11,344 nucleotides of DNA, from positions 1 through 11,344 of the forward strand of contig JACZIY010000547.1 in NCBI GenBank assembly GCA_014860845.1. The letters run 5' to 3'. Below, in pieces: positions 6,202 through 11,344 of this stretch. The translations under genes were made by a program, and so were the position numbers. Position 1 is the stretch's first letter. Each line of letters begins with the position of its first letter. The notes beneath the pieces were generated by a model. That model was not told the DNA's origin, searched no databases, and saw only the letters and a program-made list of their open reading frames with translations. Origin of the DNA: Anaerolineaceae bacterium (lineage in GTDB: Bacteria; Chloroflexota; Anaerolineae; Anaerolineales; Anaerolineaceae).

Positions 6202-7149
6202 ATGATGAAATTGGGCCTTAATATTATTCCTGTAATGCCAGTATCAGAGATCATTGCACTCATTCAGGCAGCCGAATCGTTAGGTTATGAATATTGTTTA
6301 TTAGCTGATGAAGGTATGAGCTCTGATGTTTATGTCACCCTAGGAGTGGCTGCGCGCGAGACTGAGAAAATTTTTCTTGGTCCGGTAACAAATGGATATA
6401 CTCGCCACCCAGCCGTAACGGCAGTTGCAACTGCGACCCTTAATCAAATGAGCAATGGAAGAGCAATTTTGGTACTGGTCGCAGGCGGTTCAGTTGTTCT
6501 GGATACATTCGTTATCCAACGTGAAAAACCATTAACCGTTGTCAAAGAGAGTATTGAAATTTGTCGAAAATTATGGTCCGGTGATCCAATATCTTACGAA
6601 GGAGAAATCTTTTCACTCAAAAACGCACATCTCGAAGCGGGTTTTCAGAATATTCCAATCTGGATTGCTGCCAGAGGCAAACAAATGCTTCAGTTAGCAG
6701 GCCGAACCGCCGATGGTGTTCTTTTAATGGTGAAATCTGATATTGGCCCTGCCTTAGAATTAGTTAGCCAATATGAAAATAAACCAAAAAGAATTTATAT
6801 GGATCGAATTGCTTATACTGAACAGATGATTGAGGATGCTACTCATTTATTTCCATATGTTCTCAAGGATACACCTGACAGACAGTTACTTGGATTCCTT
6901 AATGACGCAGAAATAAATAGACTTAAACAAGCGTTAGCTATTGGTGGTATCGATGCGGTCCCCAAATTAATTACTCAAGATATGATAAAGAGATACAAAA
7001 TTGCAGGCAGCCCTCAAGAATGTAAACAGACTATAAATCAATTAAAGGTTGACCATCAATTGGATATGTTTGTTGTAAATGTCACAACATCCGGATTAAT
7101 AAAGAATATTCAGATGCTAGATGATATCTTCTCAATCGTGAATGAATGA
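6202..7149 (+). CDS. LLM-class oxidoreductase, Mer-like (methylene-H4MPT reductase family)
   Basis: This 315-residue protein has the bacterial luciferase-like TIM-barrel fold that binds F420 or FMN. Its closest resemblance by eye is to F420-dependent 5,10-methylene-tetrahydromethanopterin reductase (Mer, about 320-330 residues). Matching blocks are GLNIIP at 5-10, AESLGYEYCLLADEG (24-38), LGPVTNGYTRHPAVTA (59-74; Mer has LGPGxTNPYTRHP), SNGRAILVL (84-92), IPIWIAARGKQMLQLAGRTA (151-170) followed by DGVLL, and a C-terminal DMIKRYKIAGSPQE (260-273; Mer has DMIEAFSIAGDP). The family reaction interconverts methylene- and methyl-H4MPT. Mer's GxGD after the GRA block is VAGG here, so the cofactor or reaction could differ; an FMN monooxygenase is the main alternative. 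Start: tandem ATG ATG at 6202, with only a weak GAAGAAAG ribosome site. It is the first gene after the cluster promoter, 94 bp before the pterin methyltransferase. Confidence 0.82.
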   Translation: MMKLGLNIIPVMPVSEIIALIQAAESLGYEYCLLADEGMSSDVYVTLGVAARETEKIFLGPVTNGYTRHPAVTAVATATLNQMSNGRAILVLVAGGSVVLDTFVIQREKPLTVVKESIEICRKLWSGDPISYEGEIFSLKNAHLEAGFQNIPIWIAARGKQMLQLAGRTADGVLLMVKSDIGPALELVSQYENKPKRIYMDRIAYTEQMIEDATHLFPYVLKDTPDRQLLGFLNDAEINRLKQALAIGGIDAVPKLITQDMIKRYKIAGSPQECKQTINQLKVDHQLDMFVVNVTTSGLIKNIQMLDDIFSIVNE

Positions 7150-7156
7150 CGAACCG

Positions 7157-7162
7157 TATAAT
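7157..7162 (+). promoter_or_regulatory. Isolated perfect -10 hexamer between LLM and methyltransferase genes
   Basis: TATAAT at 7157-7162 matches the -10 consensus fully but has no acceptable -35 at 16-18 bases and no TGn extension. It could give weak internal transcription of the methyltransferase gene. In AT-rich DNA it may be chance. Confidence 0.15.
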
Positions 7163-7243
7163 TTAATGCTAATTATGAATTAAAATCCTTAATCCAATAA
7201 TAAATTTGAAAAATAAATAGAAATCCAAAGCAGGTATTACAAA

Positions 7244-8104
7244 ATGACATCACTAACATCTATCTATGGAACCCTCACCTTCGGTAAGGAATATCCCACT
7301 ATGTTGATCAATGATCAACTTCATGTGATCAACAAACCTTTATCAATTATTGAACCGCTGAGCAATGGAAACCTGGATTATTTTCTTGATTTGGCGAAGT
7401 GGGGAAAAGAAATTGGTACAGACATGACTGCGATTTTGATCACTCATCCGGAAATTGATGAAGTGAATTTATTGCCAAAATTAGCCAAAACCATCCATGT
7501 TGAAACCGGAAGCCCTGTGGGTCTTGATACAAGAAATGCAGAAGCTATAGAAGCCGCATTATCAGAATTATTTCCCTATAAATCGATCATTTGGACCGTA
7601 ACCGCAGAGCAAACAGTGCTGGAAGAGCTTTTACCCATAGCAAAGAAATATCATGCCGTTGTTGCTGGTATGCCGATGGGTAATTCAGGATCCGGAGTGC
7701 CTATGTCGGTTGAAGAACGGATTGCTGCAGCGAATGTAATTATTAATGCATGCCTTGATATCGGCATACCTAGAGAGGATATCGTGATTGACGCAATATG
7801 CATGCCTGTTGCATTATTGCAAAAAGATTCATTCAAAATAACAATGGAAACCATATCCACATTGAATGCAATGGGAATCACTTCACAAGTCGGTGTAGGA
7901 AATGCAGGAAGTAACATGCCAGACCGAGATTCAATCCATCTTTCATATCTGCTCGGAGCATTAGCTTGGGGTCTGGATGCTGCCTTCATCAATCCTGGAA
8001 TTCATGGGTTAATTTCCAACGTGCGAGCAATGGACATGTTAACCGAACGTGATCCGGATTGCCGTCGATTTCTCAAACATTGGCGATCAACTCAATCAAA
8101 GTGA
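7244..8104 (+). CDS. Pterin-binding methyltransferase (AcsE/MtgA/DHPS-like TIM barrel)
   Basis: This 286-residue protein fits the Pterin_bind family, which includes corrinoid/iron-sulfur:tetrahydrofolate methyltransferases (AcsE), the MtgA enzymes and dihydropteroate synthase. It has the expected length (about 260-290). Matching blocks are PVGLDTRNAEAIEAAL (91-106; AcsE has LCLDSTNIKAIEAGL), IWTVTAEQ (116-123), GIPREDIVIDAICMP (174-188) and QVGVGNAGSNMPDRDSIHLS (215-234), then AWGLDAAFINP (241-251). The pterin-ring aspartates (Asp95, Asp183) and the Asn linked to protonation of the pterin (Asn220, equivalent to Moorella AcsE Asn199) are kept. The position of AcsE Asn96 appears to be Trp117. 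It should transfer a methyl group between a reduced pterin and a corrinoid protein; no corrinoid protein is encoded in view. Given the Mer- and Mch-like neighbours, the pterin may be H4MPT rather than folate. The ribosome site is weak (CAGGT, about nine bases before ATG). Confidence 0.8.
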   Translation: MTSLTSIYGTLTFGKEYPTMLINDQLHVINKPLSIIEPLSNGNLDYFLDLAKWGKEIGTDMTAILITHPEIDEVNLLPKLAKTIHVETGSPVGLDTRNAEAIEAALSELFPYKSIIWTVTAEQTVLEELLPIAKKYHAVVAGMPMGNSGSGVPMSVEERIAAANVIINACLDIGIPREDIVIDAICMPVALLQKDSFKITMETISTLNAMGITSQVGVGNAGSNMPDRDSIHLSYLLGALAWGLDAAFINPGIHGLISNVRAMDMLTERDPDCRRFLKHWRSTQSK

Positions 8105-8146
8105 ATTTAAACCTATAAATGGTTTTTTCATAACAAGGCAGTGAAA

Positions 8147-8308
8147 ATGCGTATTAAAATGATATCCTCTGGAACCATATTCACCCAAATTTTAGAATCA
8201 ATAAATCAACACGGTCCATCAAAAGTGCATTATCTTAATATGCGACAACCCATTCATCCCATTCAAGATGAAATCATTGCAGAAAATCACCAAGAGGTAA
8301 AATCATGA
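8147..8308 (+). CDS. Small ORF of 53 codons, translationally coupled to the second DAO gene
   Basis: The reading frame starts MRIKMISSGTIFTQILESIN and ends AENHQEVKS. It is preceded by AAGG eight bases before its ATG and lies 42 bp after the methyltransferase stop. Its TGA (8306-8308) overlaps the ATG (8305-8307) of the next gene in an ATGA arrangement, a common sign of coupled translation. The peptide has no cysteine, four histidines (22, 28, 37, 48), an amphipathic stretch near 11-20, and is otherwise soluble. It is not the ferredoxin-like small subunit seen beside some DAO-family dehydrogenases, which carries a Cys cluster. I do not recognise it; it could be a small partner protein, a remnant of a larger gene, or a leader ORF. 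Confidence 0.5.
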   Translation: MRIKMISSGTIFTQILESINQHGPSKVHYLNMRQPIHPIQDEIIAENHQEVKS

Positions 8309-9525
8309 ATAAAAAAAATACATTTGATGTGATTATTATTGGGGCTGGTGTCGTAGGATGTTCGATCGCTTACCACCTGACAAAAGCAGGTTTCAAAGTA
8401 GCTCTGATTGAACAGAAACATGTTGGCTCTGGTGCGTCAGGGGCAAATTTTGGTATGGTTCAATCAAATGATGTTGAATTAAAAAATAGTATTCCAATGG
8501 TAATGAAAAGCTATAAACGGTTTGATAATCTGGAAGAAGAATTGGGAATGACATTCGGATTCAGAAGAATCGCCTCATTAAGATTGTTGAGTTCAGAATC
8601 CCAATGGGAAAATTCCAAAGAACGATCACAAATCTTGCCTGGAGCAGGAATACCATATGAATATGTTCCCCCGGAGCGAATCCCTGAGATCGAACCAGCT
8701 GTGAATCCAGAAGGTTTATTTGGAGCAACATACGCTTCCTATCAGGGGCAATTAAATCCCTTTTTGTTGATGTGGGCATTCTTAAGGAAAGCACTTCAAA
8801 TGGGACTTACATTGTTTTCCTACACAGTCGTGACTGATTTCATTATCAATGGCGGAAAAATTCTGGGTGTTGAAACCACCAAGGGCATATTGAATGCGGA
8901 TTTTGTCGTCTTGGCGACTGCAGCCTGGACTCGAAAATTAGGAGCTAAATTAGGATATCAATGGAACATCCATACATTCAGGGCATCTGCCATGGTAACT
9001 GAGCGTTTTTCATATCTTCAATTAAATACAATTGTTACTTCAGCCGATCATATTGAGACTCAAATTAGTGGTCCTGAAGATGCAGAATTAACAGTCATGG
9101 CATTATCTCAAACCTCAGAAGGTAATTTTCTAATCGCCCAGGCTGATAGACCAGGGGAAATTCTGGATGGGAAAATAAGTCATATAGCACCACAAGCAAT
9201 GTCTACCATAACGACCCGGTTCTTCCCTGTTTTAGCAAAAGCAAAAATAATTCGCACCTGGACTGCACCCACGACATATACGGATGATGGAATGCCATTA
9301 CTCGGTTCAGTCAGCGATTTGCAAGGGTTAATTTTAGCTGCATCTTTTCGTTCTGCCATCGTCCATTCCCCGATTGCTGGCGAAATTGTGACACAATTAA
9401 TTAGTCAGGGTTATTGTAATTTAATCGATATCAGCCCATTTTCTCCTGAGAGAACAATGGGGGAGGCTGATACTGTATATAAAGTCAAGTCTATGAAACC
9501 TGAAACAGAGGAGAAGTTTGATTAA
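8305..9525 (+). CDS. DAO-family FAD-dependent oxidoreductase (second paralogue)
   Basis: This 406-residue flavoprotein is in the same DAO family as the gene at 4892. It has DVIIIGAGVVGCSIAYHLT (8-26) for FAD, Glu36 at the end of strand 2, the GSGASGANFGMVQ loop (41-53), GQLNPFLLMW (148-157) and ATAAWTRKLG (204-213). The C-terminal FAD loop is WTAPTTYTDDGMPLLG (319-334), and the end reads DISPFSPER (375-383) plus a charged tail of about 20 residues. The family oxidises amines or amino acids such as glycine, sarcosine, proline or hydroxyproline and delivers electrons to oxygen or a carrier. The GHSGHG-type segment expected after the last FAD motif reads ASFRSAIVHSPIAGE (346-360), an unusual change shared in kind with its paralogue. 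The start is firm: AGAGGT six bases upstream, overlapping the small ORF's stop. It is the last gene of the cluster. Substrate is unknown; demethylation of an N-methyl amine would suit the C1 neighbours. Confidence 0.87.
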   Translation: MNKKNTFDVIIIGAGVVGCSIAYHLTKAGFKVALIEQKHVGSGASGANFGMVQSNDVELKNSIPMVMKSYKRFDNLEEELGMTFGFRRIASLRLLSSESQWENSKERSQILPGAGIPYEYVPPERIPEIEPAVNPEGLFGATYASYQGQLNPFLLMWAFLRKALQMGLTLFSYTVVTDFIINGGKILGVETTKGILNADFVVLATAAWTRKLGAKLGYQWNIHTFRASAMVTERFSYLQLNTIVTSADHIETQISGPEDAELTVMALSQTSEGNFLIAQADRPGEILDGKISHIAPQAMSTITTRFFPVLAKAKIIRTWTAPTTYTDDGMPLLGSVSDLQGLILAASFRSAIVHSPIAGEIVTQLISQGYCNLIDISPFSPERTMGEADTVYKVKSMKPETEEKFD

Positions 9526-9536
9526 TCGAACTTCTC
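9511..9536. terminator. Palindromic hairpin between convergent operons
   Basis: GAGAAGTTTGAT (9511-9522) and ATCGAACTTCTC (9525-9536) pair over 12 positions with one T-G wobble and span the stop codon of the second DAO gene. There is no immediate T-tract on either strand (TATATTTTT begins about 10 bases later on the plus strand). It probably marks transcript ends for both converging units, as a weak terminator or a 3'-end stabiliser. Confidence 0.5.
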
Positions 9537-9547
9537 TGGGTATCTAT

Positions 9548-10933
9548 CTATATTTTTGCTATTGATGTTTGATAAAGATCACTTGCTTTTTGTTGTGCTC
9601 GAATGAGAATTTCACTTTCATTCAAATGGGTAAATTCAGCCTTATCAAAAATTAACTCTCCCTCCACAAAAACAGAGGAAATATTTCCACTATTTCCGGA
9701 ATAGACCAGACTGGCAATAGGATCATAACATGGGGTTGTATTTGGTTTTTGTAAGTCAACAACGATGATATCAGCTCTTTTTCCTACTTCTAATGATCCG
9801 ATTTGGTCGTACATGTTTAAACAATTAGCACCCTGATCAGTAGCCATGGAGAGTATCTCCCATGCGGATAGTGCTGAAGAATCATGGTAGTGCACTTTCT
9901 GCAATAATACACCTGTTTTCATAACTTCAATCAGATTTTGACTATCATTGCTAGCAGCTCCATCCGTGCCCAGGCTGATTGGAATTCCTTGTTTGGAAAA
10001 TTCCACAATCGGTGAAACACCGGATCCTAGAATCATATTTGCTAATGGATTATAGGAAATTCTTGTGTTGTACTGTTTAAATAGATTGATATCATCCTCA
10101 GATACTCGAATGGCATGCACACCCAGAAAATCTGTATCAAGGATGCCAACATCTTCTAAAACTCGCATGGTTGTTTTACCATATTTTTCTTGACTAAATT
10201 GATCATCATCAATAGTTTCAAGAATATGCATTGTGACTAACATATTATTTTTTCTGGCGTAGGTGGCAACTTCCTTTAAACCCGATTCTGTCATCCCCCA
10301 GATCACACTCGGAGCAAGCATAAAACTAATTCTAGGATGCTGAGCATACATCGCTATGGATCGATCTACTTCCATTAAACTTTGTGAAGCAGTTGCATGG
10401 GATGCTGGTCGGACAGGACTGCCAGGTAATCGATCCACATCAGTCATTCCTCTCGCAAGAACGCCCCGAATTCCACAATCATCAAAAGCTTTCAGCACAT
10501 AATCTGCAAAATGAGGTTTAACATTCGCATACATGAAGTCAACCAATGTCGTTACACCAGAGCGGATTGACTCCATACAACCTACCATTGCCGCAAAGTA
10601 AATAGCTTCCTCGTCCATATTTGGCATCATCAAACGCACTGAATTATTCATCCATTGGATAAAGGTCAAATCCTTTCCTAATCCACGCATAAAAGTTTGG
10701 AAGAGGTGGCAATGGGTATTGATAAATCCAGGCAGAATTAATTTTTCTTCAGCATCCCATACTTTTCTTGCATCATAACTGGGTTTCTGTTCTACCTCTG
10801 CTGCAATCTCCAATATTTTTCCTTCATTTACGATAATCATTACCTTATTGGAGGTACAACAAACATTATTCTTATCTAAGAGCCTGGCATTCCTGATAAT
10901 TAAATCAACATCTTTGTTCATTCTTTTTTCCAT
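9548..10933 (-). CDS. Metal-dependent amidohydrolase (SsnA/AtzB/MtaD-like deaminase family)
   Basis: This protein of about 461 residues belongs to the amidohydrolase superfamily, subgroup of cytosine/guanine deaminase-like and s-triazine hydrolases (SsnA, AtzB, TrzN, MtaD). Numbering from the TTG at 10936, the metal motif is GFINTHCHLFQTFMRGLGKD (70-89; His75 and His77). Further ligands and catalytic residues are TMHILE (His237, Glu240), LGVHAIRVSEDD (His274) and LGTDGAASND (Asp325). The C-terminal sequence (IGSLEVGKRADIIVVDL, 379-395) closes the small composite beta domain. These enzymes hydrolyse C-N or C-Cl bonds of heterocycles or amidines; the substrate here is unknown. It is not FhcA, the amidohydrolase-like subunit of the bacterial H4MPT pathway, which is longer and has a different sequence. 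The start is TTG 10936, ATG 10933 or ATG 10921; I favour ATG 10933, six bases after the mch stop. It lies directly downstream of mch in one operon. Confidence 0.87.
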   Translation of the reverse strand: MEKRMNKDVDLIIRNARLLDKNNVCCTSNKVMIIVNEGKILEIAAEVEQKPSYDARKVWDAEEKLILPGFINTHCHLFQTFMRGLGKDLTFIQWMNNSVRLMMPNMDEEAIYFAAMVGCMESIRSGVTTLVDFMYANVKPHFADYVLKAFDDCGIRGVLARGMTDVDRLPGSPVRPASHATASQSLMEVDRSIAMYAQHPRISFMLAPSVIWGMTESGLKEVATYARKNNMLVTMHILETIDDDQFSQEKYGKTTMRVLEDVGILDTDFLGVHAIRVSEDDINLFKQYNTRISYNPLANMILGSGVSPIVEFSKQGIPISLGTDGAASNDSQNLIEVMKTGVLLQKVHYHDSSALSAWEILSMATDQGANCLNMYDQIGSLEVGKRADIIVVDLQKPNTTPCYDPIASLVYSGNSGNISSVFVEGELIFDKAEFTHLNESEILIRAQQKASDLYQTSIAKI

Positions 10934-10939
10934 CAAAAA

Positions 10940-11344
10940 TTACTTTCGGTAAAAGGATTCTTTAATCAAATCCTCCCTGAGTACACCACCACTGAACATA
11001 TTACCAGTGTTATAGTTCATGATCTCATACCTGGCAACGGTATGGATATCCTTGTCCACCACGTAAAAATCTCTATGTCCTTCTTCAAAAATATCAATAA
11101 AGCGTTCACCAAATCTTCGTGAAGCACTGAATGGAGCAGTATTGATTACAGCCAGGATTTCATCGTCAGAGCTATCCACCACATACCGGACAGTGACACC
11201 ATAAAGTAGAGCAGTATTTACGCGATCCATTGCTAATAACTCATCTTTAATCGGTGGTGCAATTGGACATGTTCCCATTCCACTGATGATTTTTGCGATA
11301 TCAAATCCCTTTCGATAAAGGCGCCATACAGATGCTTCGACTGT
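10940..11344 (-). CDS. mch: Methenyl-tetrahydromethanopterin cyclohydrolase, C-terminal part
   Basis: The reading frame is open through the right edge of the window (22 codons, TVEASVWRLYRKGFD onward, precede the first Met), so this is the last 134 residues of a longer gene and not a short protein starting at 11278. It matches the C-terminus of Mch, the enzyme that interconverts methenyl- and formyl-tetrahydromethanopterin. Matching blocks are GMGTCPIAPP (archaeal Mch: GTAPIAP), DRVNTALLYGVTVRYVV (archaeal: RTNDCILYGGTVYLYV), FGERFIDIFEEGHRDFYVVD (archaeal: [20 protein letters not shown]) and a final GGVLREDLIKESF (archaeal: GEINVDVLKESF). Mch occurs in methanogens and in methylotrophic bacteria. 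The stop codon TAA is 3-6 bp before the amidohydrolase start, so the two genes are cotranscribed and likely coupled. The family call is strong; the pterin actually used in this organism is inferred. Confidence 0.9.
   Translation of the reverse strand, partial: TVEASVWRLYRKGFDIAKIISGMGTCPIAPPIKDELLAMDRVNTALLYGVTVRYVVDSSDDEILAVINTAPFSASRRFGERFIDIFEEGHRDFYVVDKDIHTVARYEIMNYNTGNMFSGGVLREDLIKESFYRK

Noticed and set aside
7651..7992. Minus-strand open frame of 113 codons
   Set aside because: It is antisense to the conserved core of the pterin methyltransferase and has no ribosome site or family resemblance.
8109..8128. AAACC-N7-GGTTT followed by six Ts after the methyltransferase gene, as a terminator
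   Set aside because: The stem has only 5 bp, three of them A-T, and the downstream small ORF and DAO gene show operon-like spacing. At most it is a weak attenuator.
8147..8308. Small ORF as the gamma (ferredoxin) subunit of a hydroxyproline- or cyanide-synthase-type dehydrogenase
   Set aside because: Those small subunits carry a Cys cluster for an iron-sulfur centre; this peptide contains no cysteine.
10940..11278. A stand-alone 112-residue protein starting at the ATG at 11278
   Set aside because: The frame continues without a stop to the window edge, and the extra 22 codons also match Mch, so this is an internal Met of a truncated mch gene.
1..11344. CRISPR array, tRNA, rRNA, transposase or prophage genes
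   Set aside because: No regularly spaced direct repeats, cloverleaf-like segments, rRNA blocks, transposase motifs or phage structural proteins were seen. The only long repeats are the protein-coding units at 2258-3184.

Overview
The window (11,344 bases, AT-rich, no RNA genes, no mobile elements, no CRISPR) reads as a piece of a bacterial chromosome, most likely an uncultured member of the Chloroflexota (Anaerolineae-like). That placement is an inference. It rests on the secreted protein with 'NFPxxxxFxVxMGxxGTxGxGG ... IAIRL ... YYAYNWFWNN' repeats and the DFWW-type GT-C-like membrane protein, both of which I associate with that phylum, together with a Mer-like flavin/F420-type oxidoreductase and a methanopterin-type cyclohydrolase. 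No marker gene in the window proves it.

Layout. Positions 1-1907 are all on the minus strand: the N-terminus of a DHA2-type MFS exporter (cut by the window edge), an unrecognised four-helix membrane protein, a GlsB/YeaQ/YmgE stress membrane protein with its own terminator, and a VIT1/CCC1-family metal transporter. A divergent intergenic region (1908-2167) carries back-to-back promoters. Positions 2168-3190 (+) encode a secreted protein made almost wholly of three 94-residue repeats, closed by a strong terminator. Positions 3383-6043 (+) hold a polytopic GT-C-like membrane protein followed 21 bp later by a DAO-family FAD oxidoreductase.

Positions 6068-9525 (+) look like one transcription unit that starts at a good promoter overlapped by a palindrome: a Mer-like LLM oxidoreductase, a pterin-binding (AcsE/MtgA-like) methyltransferase, a 53-codon small ORF, and a second DAO-family FAD oxidoreductase coupled to the small ORF by an ATGA overlap. 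A palindromic hairpin separates it from a convergent minus-strand operon: the C-terminal part of methenyl-tetrahydromethanopterin cyclohydrolase (Mch, cut by the right edge) followed 3-6 bp later by an SsnA/AtzB-like amidohydrolase.

Taken together, the right two thirds look like an archaeal-type (tetrahydromethanopterin) one-carbon module in a bacterium. Two amine-oxidase-type flavoproteins could release C1 units from N-methylated or similar amines. A Mer-like enzyme could interconvert methylene- and methyl-pterin, a pterin methyltransferase could move the methyl group, and Mch could carry methenyl to formyl. The amidohydrolase may prepare a substrate. The family assignments are well supported. 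The pathway that joins them is inference and has not, to my knowledge, been described as such.

No stretch longer than 300 bases lacks a gene. The longest gap is 1908-2167 (260 bases) and its contents are listed.
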